Below the pieces are notes generated by a model, which did no database searches, was not told the origin of the DNA, and was given only the letters and a program-made list of their open reading frames with translations. DNA of 64,000 nucleotides from Desulfuromonas sp. KJ2020. Lineage in GTDB: Bacteria; Desulfobacterota; Desulfuromonadia; Desulfuromonadales; SZUA-540. This document shows, one piece after another, positions 37,801-44,672 of this stretch (the stretch's first letter is position 1; each line of letters starts with the position of its first letter). The stretch lies in the NCBI RefSeq assembly GCF_024197615.1, contig NZ_JAKUKE010000003.1:403192-467191 (forward strand), in the 5' to 3' direction. The position numbers and the translations under genes are program-made.

Positions 37801-38309
37801 CCCAGCACCGGATCGGTGCAGCCACCGGAGGTGTCGGTACCGGCGTTGACCTGGTGATACCCCCTCATGGTGGTGGCGTTTTCGCCGGCAGGGAGATCCG
37901 AGTGCATCTGCTCACGGAATTGCGTAATTTCAATCTCGTAATAGTCCGAGCCGGGGTAGGTCACGATGTCGGGGACCGCTACGGGAATACACTGACCAAG
38001 GTTGTTGGTCTGATCGCAGCCCATGGGGGCCATTTTGTCGATAAACTTGCGCAAGGGGGGGCTGTAGGCCCAGTTGGGATTGGTCAGGTAGTCGGGGATG
38101 CTCCCCGGACCGATGACGTAGGCCTGATCAGGGGTTGCTGTATAGTCCCCCAGATAACTCGGATCCATGTACTTGATCTGTTCGGCATCGGCCGACAGAA
38201 CCGCCGGATTACTCGGGCTGAGATACGCCAGAGCCCCTGTCGCGCCCAGAAGAACGGCGAGGCCGGAGATGCAGAGTGCGGTTAGAAATCTTGATGTTCG
38301 TTTTCCCAT
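33687..38309 (-). CDS. Exported multicopper oxidase with FnIII and four tandem repeats (OmpB-like)
   Basis: A 1540-residue secreted enzyme with a signal peptide (about 1-28, ALAYLS cleavage region). All four copper-binding segments of multicopper oxidases are present: HLHGG at 262, HDH at 325-327 (FYHDHAWG), HPVHFH at 930-935 and HCHILSHEENDMM from 1036, giving type 1, 2 and 3 copper sites. The cupredoxin region is unusually long, with large insertions between the second and third motif. A fibronectin III-like domain (about 1060-1155) is followed by four nearly identical 97-residue Ig-like repeats (1160-1540). Layout and likely surface location recall OmpB of Geobacter, needed for Fe(III) oxide reduction; manganese or iron oxidation is an alternative. 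It has a good ribosome site (GGGAG). It is the last gene of the operon that starts with SCO1. Confidence 0.92.
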   Translation of the reverse strand: MGKRTSRFLTALCISGLAVLLGATGALAYLSPSNPAVLSADAEQIKYMDPSYLGDYTATPDQAYVIGPGSIPDYLTNPNWAYSPPLRKFIDKMAPMGCDQTNNLGQCIPVAVPDIVTYPGSDYYEIEITQFREQMHSDLPAGENATTMRGYHQVNAGTDTSGGCTDPVLGLANPCTTANNTDWSVVNAGVHYLGPIIVTQKDRPVRVKFINNLPTGAPGDLFVPVDTSIMGAGPFEIDYDPVTKEPIALTTGDFTQNRALLHLHGGRSPWISDGTPHQWITPGDETTDYPIGVSVSNVPDMPAPEPGAQTYYWTNQQSSRLMFYHDHAWGITRLGVYVGGAAGYVIRDDAEQALIDNDILPGLKSDNTTVVYGGEIPLIIQDKTYVDAATIAETDPTWKWGTNPVADGQPMTPVTGDLWWPHVYMPAQNPYDLSGIAPMGRWAYGPYFWPATGNFFQPIPNPYYAADCDDTTADNYNPDYCGCDPNNDATPGSLGGFCQPPKMPSSPNPSWGAEAFMDTPTVNGTAYPVLDVEPKPYRLRILNASHDRFFNLQIYIADPNPPTPVNTPSNPPNLANFLADGYGGFAQALAPNTEVRMIPAVPGETGTTPPPGGPNSGITLPKPATWPEDGRPGGIPDWSWVGPEWVMIGNEGGFLPQPVVLPNQPVTWNNDVTTFNAGNVNGGSLLLGPAERADVIVDFSQYAGQTLIVYNDAPAPWPALDPHYDYYTDAPDNRDMGGADTTPIGFGPNTRTIMQIKVGSTGAQTFNMANLEEAFDPTNGDPGVFRDSHDPLIVGQGNLNPTGDPAMYEAFVFDGTDFSAINDIYNHTFPTKWPNWGIAQINDTEISFMDPTTKTLVQNVPLEAKAIQDEQGETFDEFGRMRAGLGLTVDEPGAGKVNFIVQTFSDPSTEILAEDGIQVWKITHNGVDTHPVHFHLFDVQVLNRVGWDGFLRLPDPTEIGWKDTVRISPLEDTIVAIKPVTPAVPFGIPESIRPLNPATAIGDPTHLSTIDPNTGEAWSELNLNRILNFDWEYVWHCHILSHEENDMMRPMSFLFTESLPDAPTNVVATVNGAQVDLTWEDPTPVDFVTRTNFGNPKNEIGFKIERSSDGGVSWEQAGTAMANATTFTDETGTSAHIYRVYAYNAEGLGTIASTQFALASPNGGETLTGASVSPISWTAKTGATAYNVYYSTDSGTTWNYIAAVGAVTSYDWTVPNISTTTARVRISAFNGSAYLGLDASDADFSITPGTLPGTVISPNGGETLTGASVSQISWTAKTGATAYNVYYSTDSGTTWNYIAAVGAVTSYDWTVPNISTTTARVRISAFNGSAYLGLDASDADFSITPGTLPGTVISPNGGETLTGASVSPISWTAKTGATAYNVYYSTDSGTTWNYIAAVGAVTSYDWTVPNISTTTARVRVSAFNGSAYLGLDASDADFSITPGTLPGTVISPNGGETLTGGAVSQITWAAKTGATSYNVYYSTDSGTTWTYVTAVGAVTSYDWTVPNISTTTARVRISAFNGSAYLGLDASDADFSITAN

Positions 38310-38360
38310 AACGGTCTCCCTTTAAAGAGGATTGATCGAAACACACCGATAGCAATTCAT

Positions 38361-38642
38361 TTATTGTTGCGGAGCCTTCTCGACGGGCGTGCCGCCAGCA
38401 TCCATAGTTTCGATGTTCTGCTGACGCAGCTTGAGCAGCTCATCACGCCGTTTTTTGGCCTCTTCCCGTTTCTTCATAAGGTCGAGTTGGGCCTGGGGCA
38501 CGTTGGTGGTGACCCCTTCAGTCTGGGTTTCCGTTTGGGCTGGGGGTTGCGTGGCGCCGTACTGGTTCTCTGCTGCCAGGACCGGTGCCGCAAGCAGCGT
38601 CGACAGGAAGATCGCTGTGGTCACTAGGTATCGTTTTTTCAT
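38361..38642 (-). CDS. Small exported protein, unknown
   Basis: A 93-residue protein with a clear signal peptide (about 1-23, ending PVLAAEN). The mature part is a Gln/Thr-rich stretch followed by a highly charged helix (LMKKREEAKKRRDELLKLRQQNIE) and a short tail. It has no cysteines, histidines or known domain. The ribosome site is strong (AGGAGG). It lies 51 bases upstream of the multicopper oxidase gene, so it is probably produced with it; a role as a periplasmic assembly partner is conceivable but not shown. Confidence 0.7.
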   Translation of the reverse strand: MKKRYLVTTAIFLSTLLAAPVLAAENQYGATQPPAQTETQTEGVTTNVPQAQLDLMKKREEAKKRRDELLKLRQQNIETMDAGGTPVEKAPQQ

Positions 38643-38748
38643 CTTCGTTTCCTCCTTTTAATCGTTGGCCTGCTGTTTTTTTTGGGTCCTTCGGTAAGAA
38701 TCGAAGATGCCGTGGATGACCGAACCCCATTCTCATTTGATATAAAAA

Positions 38749-39162
38749 TCACTTGGACATGTAGATGTTGTTGATCTTGACCAGAAACTCGTCCCCTTCA
38801 CAGGTGCAGGTACCGTAGACGCCCATCTTGTCCAGAGGAATGACGACCTCGGTGTCCTGGGCCACCGGCAGCATACGCCAGCCCCCCGGCGAGGTAATGT
38901 TGAGGTAGTCGACGGAGAGGGCGTTGCAGCGGATTCCGCAGAGAAAGTGGCCGAGATCCTCATCTTCTGTTGTGTCCGCGGGCTCATACCGATAGCCTTT
39001 GGTGACAAACACGAGCTCCTCGCCAGCCTCTGTCTTTATAGTCTTGGCTGACTCGGTTCCACTCCCTTTGGTCGCTGCCGAGGCGCCGTGATCCTGACTC
39101 CAGGCAGGGCCTGAAAACATCAGGAAAAAAGCGGCCAGTATCATCAAAATGTGTGATTTCAT
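38749..39162 (-). CDS. Exported Cys-containing protein, unknown
   Basis: A 137-residue protein with a signal peptide (MKSHILMILAAFFLMFSGPAWSQ). The mature domain has two cysteine pairs, CGIRC and CTC, plus a conserved-looking ITSPGGWRMLPVAQDTEVVIPL segment, suggesting a small beta-rich metal or disulfide protein. I do not recognise it. ATG 39162 is chosen because it follows AAGGAAC and begins the signal peptide; an upstream in-frame ATG (39198) lies inside the preceding gene. It is tightly placed 20 bases after the cytochrome-binding protein gene and likely works with it. Confidence 0.68.
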   Translation of the reverse strand: MKSHILMILAAFFLMFSGPAWSQDHGASAATKGSGTESAKTIKTEAGEELVFVTKGYRYEPADTTEDEDLGHFLCGIRCNALSVDYLNITSPGGWRMLPVAQDTEVVIPLDKMGVYGTCTCEGDEFLVKINNIYMSK

Positions 39163-39182
39163 CACAACCTGTTCCTTTCGGG

Positions 39183-40913
39183 TCATTGGATCAGCCATTC
39201 ACTGCGACGCTCGAGGCGAGGGTTATCCCCTTCGCCGAGCTGCACGATGAAACATCCCTTGGAGGCGTATCGCTGGCCGGGGCCAAAAGTGATACGGTCG
39301 AAAAGGGGGAGGTAGGTATCCTTCATCATGCCGATGGTGTCGAAGAGAAAGTCACGATAATATTCGCTGCGCATTTCCATGAGGGCTTTGCCGAGCATGT
39401 CATTGGCAATGTAGGACTTTTTGAGTGCTTCGACATCATAGGCGGAAAGAGGCTTGCCCATGAGGACCTTGTTCAGCGAGGTGTTGAAGCGGCTCTCTTC
39501 CTGGGGCATGCGGTAAGGATAGGTCATGAAGAGCTGGCTTCGCAGCGGGTCTTCGATGGCGTAGAGGTCATCGCCGAACCAGGTGGCCGAGGCGTAGATG
39601 AATTTGGGGCGATCTTTGGCTGCGGCAAGTTTCTCCAAGGCACCGATGGCGGAGGGGCCGTCCCAGACGAGCAGCACCTCAGGGCTTTTTTCCTTCACGA
39701 TTTCCCCGAGCGTTTCGTCGCTGAGGGTTTGTCCCTCTTCGATGATGTACTCAGCAGCGGTGGGGTGGCCTGCCTCTTCCCAGGCTTGTCTGAACCCTTC
39801 CGCCAGGGTGCGTCCCCGGCGGTTGTCCCGGTAGACCTGGACAATTTTAGTGTCGGACGTGAGCAGGTCCATCAGGGTGTTGAGGTAGCGGGCGGCCGCT
39901 TCGGCTTCCTGACGAATACCGCGGGAGAAGTAAAGGGTGTACCAGTCGGTATTGGAAATAACCGGATAATCAACGACAGGGAAGAGGTTGGGAATCCTGT
40001 TCTCCTCACAGAAGCGGTGCACCGGTTCCCAATCCCCTTCGGAGATCCCTCCGAGCAGGGCAAACACCGGCTCGGCCGCATAGTAGGCGTCCAGCTGGGA
40101 GCGCCAGGTCTCGGGTGGCCCTGAAAGAATCCACTTCGAGAGGGTGAACTTTTTGGACATGAGATCGGGGCCGAGCATGTTGTAGGCCATGCGCGCCATG
40201 CGGGGGTTGTTCTTGGAGGCCAGTGACAGGGCATTCTTGCGATCGACACCAAACTGTATCGGCAACAGCATCGATTCTACCGCCAGGGGATCGGTGCCCT
40301 CGACGATGACCGTGGCAAAGTGGATTTCGTCTTTGGTCACCCCGGGGGAAGGCTCGTCGGACAGCGCCTTGAGATATTCGATCATGATATCCATGTCATC
40401 GCCGGCAATTTCATAACGGGGCATGACATGGAGGACAGAGCGGCCGTTGGGGTCGATGCCGGCGGCGATGAGGGTGGCCAGGGTCTCATCGGTATAGGCC
40501 GGGCGGACCGGCAGGTACTTGGCGTAGTTTGAATAGGAGGGAACGTGTTCGAATCCCTTGATATAGGGCTCGCGGGGTTCGTACAGGATGCGGCCATTGG
40601 TCGGCGGGGTGATGACTTCACCTTCAATGGAGCCAAGACCGCTGCGAAGATGGCAGCTTACACAGGTAAAGGTTGTTCCGTCCACGGGAACGTCTCCCGT
40701 GACGAAGGCTTTCATCGGTTCACCCGAGGGCAGCAGGCCCTCGAGGTACATTATCTCCCCAAGCTTGAGCCTTTCCGCCGTGGTTTGCACCTGTTTCTCT
40801 TCTGCCCCCAGGGAGATGCCGGCCCCGGCAAGCAGCAGGGCAGGGACGCAAAGAAGGGCGGCCCATAATGTCATCGGCTTAAACCACTTCGTATTCATGG
40901 AATTTGACGTCAT
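39183..40913 (-). CDS. Cytochrome c fused to type I periplasmic binding protein
   Basis: A 576-residue exported protein with two modules. After a signal peptide (about 1-37), residues about 45-195 form a monohaem cytochrome c domain with CVSCH at 84-88 and a probable distal Met in VMPRYEIAGDDMD, followed by the IMIEYLKAL helix usual for class I cytochromes. Residues about 200-576 are a type I periplasmic binding protein (amino-acid/Leu-binding-like) with VFALLGGISEGDWEPVHRFCEE, IVQVYRDNRRGRTLAEGFRQAWEEAG and LLVWDGPSAIGALEKL. The fusion suggests ligand sensing or delivery coupled to electron transfer; the ligand is unknown. No cognate permease is adjacent. Start 40913 directly follows the SCO1 stop and has AGGTGGGG upstream. 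Confidence 0.85.
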   Translation of the reverse strand: MTSNSMNTKWFKPMTLWAALLCVPALLLAGAGISLGAEEKQVQTTAERLKLGEIMYLEGLLPSGEPMKAFVTGDVPVDGTTFTCVSCHLRSGLGSIEGEVITPPTNGRILYEPREPYIKGFEHVPSYSNYAKYLPVRPAYTDETLATLIAAGIDPNGRSVLHVMPRYEIAGDDMDIMIEYLKALSDEPSPGVTKDEIHFATVIVEGTDPLAVESMLLPIQFGVDRKNALSLASKNNPRMARMAYNMLGPDLMSKKFTLSKWILSGPPETWRSQLDAYYAAEPVFALLGGISEGDWEPVHRFCEENRIPNLFPVVDYPVISNTDWYTLYFSRGIRQEAEAAARYLNTLMDLLTSDTKIVQVYRDNRRGRTLAEGFRQAWEEAGHPTAAEYIIEEGQTLSDETLGEIVKEKSPEVLLVWDGPSAIGALEKLAAAKDRPKFIYASATWFGDDLYAIEDPLRSQLFMTYPYRMPQEESRFNTSLNKVLMGKPLSAYDVEALKKSYIANDMLGKALMEMRSEYYRDFLFDTIGMMKDTYLPLFDRITFGPGQRYASKGCFIVQLGEGDNPRLERRSEWLIQ

Positions 40914-41492
40914 TTATATCCCCACCTTTTGGAATTCATTCATAAAGTCCCGACTTCCCATGAGACCGTAAAGCCTGATCCATTTGCCGTCGGCCGGCGA
41001 GCGGATGAAGGTCAGGGGCTTGTGATCCATTTTGTCCCGGAAATAGGCATCGAAAGAATTCATCACCCGGTCGATATCTTTGCGGCTCCCTGTCAAGAAA
41101 TCCCAGCCGGGCTTTGCCTGGTAACGTTCCAGGTATTCTTTCAATATCTGCGGTGTGTCGTTTTCGGGATCGATCGTTATAGAAATGAGTCGAACCTTGT
41201 CGAGGTCATCTCCGAGTTTTCTCTGCAGGTTTGCGAAACCCGCCGAAAGGACCGGGCAGATCGTCGTGCAGGTACCGTAAATGAAGTCGACGATAATCGT
41301 CTTGTCTGACGACTCGATGATCGGCTTGATCCTGACCCTTTCACCGTCCTGGTTCACCAGGGTCACGTCGGGTACCCTGTAGTTTTCAATGGACCGTTCA
41401 TATTTCTGTCCCGCAGCGAATGCCGAACCGGAAAAAAGGAGCAGTAGAACAACAACCCAATTTCCCATGGAAACAATCCTCTTTCTTCTCAT
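40914..41492 (-). CDS. SCO1/SenC family copper chaperone
   Basis: A 192-residue thioredoxin-fold protein with an N-terminal signal/anchor helix (about 10-26). Copper ligands are C75 and C79 in GTCTTIC and the later His in KMDHKPLTF. SCO proteins load copper into CuA or reduce copper-site thiols; here the nearby multicopper oxidase is the obvious client, as no cytochrome oxidase genes are in the window. ATG 41492 has AGGAGG ten bases upstream; an in-frame GTG at 41531 would extend the protein past a natural signal peptide. First gene of the five-gene minus-strand operon. Confidence 0.9.
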   Translation of the reverse strand: MRRKRIVSMGNWVVVLLLLFSGSAFAAGQKYERSIENYRVPDVTLVNQDGERVRIKPIIESSDKTIIVDFIYGTCTTICPVLSAGFANLQRKLGDDLDKVRLISITIDPENDTPQILKEYLERYQAKPGWDFLTGSRKDIDRVMNSFDAYFRDKMDHKPLTFIRSPADGKWIRLYGLMGSRDFMNEFQKVGI

Positions 41493-41852
41493 CGGCCGGT
41501 AACCTCCTGGTTTGATGGTTTCAAAATCCACTTGTGATGTCCTCTGGTAGGGAATGTCCCCATATCTTTAGTAGAGACCTTTCTCCCGCCATCTGACCAA
41601 GATACTAGATTTTTTGAGGAATACCAGCAGACCGCCTTTCTGTGAGAAAAATAATTAACTACAGTTAAGTTACCGAGAAAGTCATCAATCATGCTTTAAA
41701 AATACCGTGCATAGGCGTGGTGTCAACAAGCGAGAGCCAATTTATAAAATGGTGTTTCAGATATATTTTAACAGTAAACTAGTATTCCCGCCAAAGTCCA
41801 TGGGGAAATTTACCCATTTTTGTGGTAGGGAATTGCGGGGTGCCGCAAGGGA
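41493..41852 (-). promoter_or_regulatory. Intergenic region upstream of the SCO1-multicopper oxidase operon
   Basis: A 360-base gap without a credible gene. It holds a perfect palindrome TTAACT-AC-AGTTAA (41655-41668), about 163 bases before the SCO1 start, the imperfect palindrome TGGGGAAATTTACCCA (around 41800), and a small hairpin TTGCGG/CCGCAA near 41833-41848 close to the response regulator stop. I could not assign a convincing sigma-70 or sigma-54 promoter. Confidence 0.45.
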
Positions 41853-42524
41853 TCAGGCTTTCCAGAAATCCGGGTCGATCAGACCGATGCGAACGGCGTA
41901 TTTGACCATGTCGATGGGATTTCTAAGTTCGAGCTTTTTCATGATGTTCAGACGATGCTTCTCGATCGTCTTGGGACTGACACACAGAATCTCGCCGATC
42001 TCGGAGGTCGTTTTTCCTTCGACCATGAGTCGGAAAACCTGCTGTTCGCGTTCCGAGAGCAGATTGTAACGAGAATGTTCGTCATTTTTTTCCTTTCGAT
42101 TGGTCAGGTAGCATTCGATGACGCCGTTTTGCAATTTGCCGCTCAGAAAGAATTCTTTCCGGTGCACTGTTCTGACCGCCTCGATCAGCTCGGAGATCGG
42201 GGAGCCCTTTAGGACATACCCCCTGGCTCCCGCATGGAGCACCTTATGTACATAGGCCTCTTTGTTGTGCATGGAGTAGATGAGAATCTCGGCATCCGGA
42301 AGCACTTCCTTGATAAGTCCGACGGTCTCGAAACCGTTCAAGACGGGCATGGAGATATCGAGGATAATGACATCGGCTTCGAGTCCGCGAAGTCTTTCCA
42401 GGGCCCTTTCGCCATTCTCGGCGCTGCCGACGACCTGAAGGTCTCCTTGGGATTCGAGCAGTTGAGGCAGCCCCTCTCTGACGATGGGGTGGTCATCCAC
42501 AATGAAAATTCTGATTTTGTTCAT
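41853..42524 (-). CDS. NarL/LuxR-family response regulator of the copper island
   Basis: A 223-residue response regulator. The receiver has D10/D11 (IVDDHPIVREG), phospho-acceptor D56 (VIILDISMP) and the Lys of GYVLKGSP. The LuxR helix-turn-helix is LLSEREQQVFRLMVEGKTTSEIGE ... KTIEKHRLNIMKKLEL. ATG 42524 overlaps the kinase stop by 4 bases, so the pair is co-translated. A longer in-frame frame upstream (to 42602) lies inside the kinase gene and is rejected. Its likely targets are the flanking operons. Confidence 0.9.
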   Translation of the reverse strand: MNKIRIFIVDDHPIVREGLPQLLESQGDLQVVGSAENGERALERLRGLEADVIILDISMPVLNGFETVGLIKEVLPDAEILIYSMHNKEAYVHKVLHAGARGYVLKGSPISELIEAVRTVHRKEFFLSGKLQNGVIECYLTNRKEKNDEHSRYNLLSEREQQVFRLMVEGKTTSEIGEILCVSPKTIEKHRLNIMKKLELRNPIDMVKYAVRIGLIDPDFWKA

Positions 42525-43519
42525 ACTGTCTCTCCTTCGTGCGGAACCGGTAACTCGACGCGAATTACTGTTCCCCTGTTCCGACTCGAGTTGACAGACC
42601 ATTGACCTCCGATGGAAGAGACGCGTTCCCGCATACCAAGAAGTCCCAGTCCATGCTTGCCATCCTCTCCCTGATGGTCATGAGGGGCCGGGTTGAAACC
42701 TATGCCGTTGTCCTTGACGGACAGAATGACCTTGGGGTGGCTGTAGGTCAGCAGGATTTTGACCTGGTCGGCGTGAGCATGTTTCATGATATTGGTCAGG
42801 CTTTCCTGGCAAACACGGTAGAGCACCAACTCTACGGAGGAAGGAAGCCTTTTCTGCAGGCCTATGGCCTCGAAATCGATACGAACATCAGGGGCGTTCA
42901 GGGCGACTTCCGAGACGTACCACTGAAGTGTGGGAACGATGCCCAGATCATCGAGCATATCGGGTCTCAGCCCTGAAGAAAAATTGCGGATCTGATCTCC
43001 GAATTGCTGAAGAAGTTCTTGTATTCCAGCCAATTTGATCTGTTTTTCCTCGATCTGGTGGGGAGGAAGCAACAGCAGCGACTCAATCCCGAACTGCAGT
43101 TCGGTTAAATGTTGGCTGCACTCGTCGTGAAGGTCGAGGGCCAGTTTTTTCCTCTCTTCCTCTGCCGCCGTAATCAGTTTTCGTGAAAGTCTGGTGATGG
43201 ACTCTTCTGCCTTTTTCCGTTCCTGGACCTCTCTCCACAGTGGCCCGAACCAGAAAATATATATGCAGGGCAACAGGATGATCGACAGGACGACCGAGTC
43301 GGCGAGTGCGTGCTGCCACAAGGTCAGGTTGGGCATGTAATCATGAATGTAGGTGATGAAAAAGTTGGCGGTGAATATGGCGGCAGCCAGCAGGAAAAAG
43401 AGTATGACCGGCGCTCGACTGCAACGCTTCTTACCGAAAGGAGTAATTTTGCTAAAAGCCCCTCGCATGAAGTCCGGAGATTTTGAGAGCCAGGAAAGAT
43501 GTTGTTTTTCGCCGTTCAT
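42521..43519 (-). CDS. NarX/DesK-type sensor histidine kinase
   Basis: A 332-residue membrane kinase with two hydrophobic helices (about 37-57 and 72-93) flanking a very short periplasmic loop (THDYMPNLTLWQHALAD-like), so it probably senses membrane state or an intramembrane signal rather than a large ligand. The HisKA_3 dimerisation domain has H131 in ALDLHDECSQHL. The ATPase domain has VLYRVCQESLTNIMKHA, VKDNGIGFN and HGLGLLGMRERV. It pairs with the overlapping response regulator gene. Its own promoter contains a perfect inverted repeat. Confidence 0.9.
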   Translation of the reverse strand: MNGEKQHLSWLSKSPDFMRGAFSKITPFGKKRCSRAPVILFFLLAAAIFTANFFITYIHDYMPNLTLWQHALADSVVLSIILLPCIYIFWFGPLWREVQERKKAEESITRLSRKLITAAEEERKKLALDLHDECSQHLTELQFGIESLLLLPPHQIEEKQIKLAGIQELLQQFGDQIRNFSSGLRPDMLDDLGIVPTLQWYVSEVALNAPDVRIDFEAIGLQKRLPSSVELVLYRVCQESLTNIMKHAHADQVKILLTYSHPKVILSVKDNGIGFNPAPHDHQGEDGKHGLGLLGMRERVSSIGGQWSVNSSRNRGTVIRVELPVPHEGETV

Positions 43520-43565
43520 CGAAAAAACCTCACTCTCTCAGGGAAAAAAACTCTTCCTTTGTGTT

Positions 43566-43595
43566 AATTTATAACCTATTTGGTTATAAATTCAA
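43566..43595 (-). promoter_or_regulatory. Promoter of the histidine kinase gene with overlapping 11-bp inverted repeat
   Basis: On the minus strand TTGAAT (plus 43590-43595) and TATAAA (plus 43568-43573) are 16 bases apart. AATTTATAACC (43566-43576) and GGTTATAAATT (43582-43592) form a perfect inverted repeat that covers the -10 and the spacer. This is the geometry of a repressor or autoregulatory operator. It lies 47 bases upstream of the kinase start. Confidence 0.6.
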
Positions 43596-43649
43596 GTCCG
43601 GGCAGAATAAATTTCTGAAAACGTCCCATTTGCGCCGCGGGAATCTGGA

Positions 43650-44672
43650 TCAGAAGAAACCGGGGTATCCTGCCAGTTTGAATGAGCCGAACAGGATGGG
43701 CCAGGAGACCATAAGGACGAAAATCAGCAGCAGGGCAAGGGAAACCAGAATCCATTTCCTCTCGATGGAACCAAGGACGGCTCCCAGCCCTGTGCGGTGC
43801 ATCACGGGTCGCAGGATTCCCGGCATGATACCAAAGAGAGTTCCCGCGAACAGGGTCAGGTAAAGGGGATAACCGATGAACCCGTAATTTTTCTGGACGA
43901 TGTCAAAGGGGCAGTGGTGAGTGGGAAGTTCGTAAATATAGAGAGAGATAAAAGAAACGATGGACATGAGGGCGACGACAAAGAACACGGCGGCGAGCAG
44001 GGAAAACAGGCGACAGAAGACCGCGGTGGCTCGCTCTTTGAGGCAGGGCAGGGCACAGAGCAGGAGCAGCAGCGCCAGCCCGTAAAAGACGCTCATCATC
44101 GGCACGACCGGAAGGCCGGCGAGTTCGGCGGCTACACCGGTGCCGTCGGCGCTGAACAGCGAGCCGCAACAGGATGTGATGACTTCGGGTTCAAGGCCGA
44201 GGAAGTAATGGATTTTCAGGTACAGCTCTCCCCCCACCAGCGGCGTGAGCAGCAGCAGGCCGGTAAATTTGATGCGGGTCAGTGGCAGGTTTTCGGTCTT
44301 GCCATCCAGGTAATTTACGGCAACCCAGAGGGCGGCTGCGAAAAAAATGACGATTTTGAGGATGAGGGCGTACCAGCCAACGGGGTTGGCATTCAGAACG
44401 CCGGTGGCACACATGGCGCCGACAAAAAGGCCGTGTATTTCATCGAGGGTATAGACAAAAAGAATCAGGGAAAATATTTCAAACCCGAGGGCGTAGTTGA
44501 CGATGGTTGAGACAAGGTAGGTCTTTCTCTCCAGGTTCAGCTGTCCTTCGGAGCTGCTGTCGAAATCCCAGCGCCGGATGATCTTTACCGCGAGGCCGCT
44601 GGCATAGAGCAGCATGAAAAGCACCAGGGCCGTGCCCAGGATCAACGCCAGAATGCCCGGATGCAGAATCAC
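43650..44672 (-). CDS. Multi-pass membrane protein with Cys/His motifs, unknown
   Basis: A 340-residue integral membrane protein with about eight hydrophobic helices. Unusual motifs are TSCCGSLF (around residue 165) and ELPTHHCPFDIVQ (around residue 250), placed between helices. Paired Cys and His-His-Cys suggest metal, probably copper or haem, coordination at the membrane. I do not recognise the family. The GTG start overlaps the ABC ATPase stop (GTGA), so it belongs to the same unit as the permease, ATPase and NosL-like protein and may be a further subunit of that transporter. Confidence 0.72.
   Translation of the reverse strand: MILHPGILALILGTALVLFMLLYASGLAVKIIRRWDFDSSSEGQLNLERKTYLVSTIVNYALGFEIFSLILFVYTLDEIHGLFVGAMCATGVLNANPVGWYALILKIVIFFAAALWVAVNYLDGKTENLPLTRIKFTGLLLLTPLVGGELYLKIHYFLGLEPEVITSCCGSLFSADGTGVAAELAGLPVVPMMSVFYGLALLLLLCALPCLKERATAVFCRLFSLLAAVFFVVALMSIVSFISLYIYELPTHHCPFDIVQKNYGFIGYPLYLTLFAGTLFGIMPGILRPVMHRTGLGAVLGSIERKWILVSLALLLIFVLMVSWPILFGSFKLAGYPGFF

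Noticed and set aside
34962-38285. Long plus-strand frames opposite the multicopper oxidase
   Set aside because: They overlap all four copper motifs of a complete exported enzyme and show low-complexity Gly/Val/Asp composition with no recognisable domain.
42524-42602. Longer N-terminus for the copper-island response regulator
   Set aside because: The extra 26 residues lie inside the kinase gene and do not resemble a receiver; ATG 42524 overlaps the kinase stop in the usual way.
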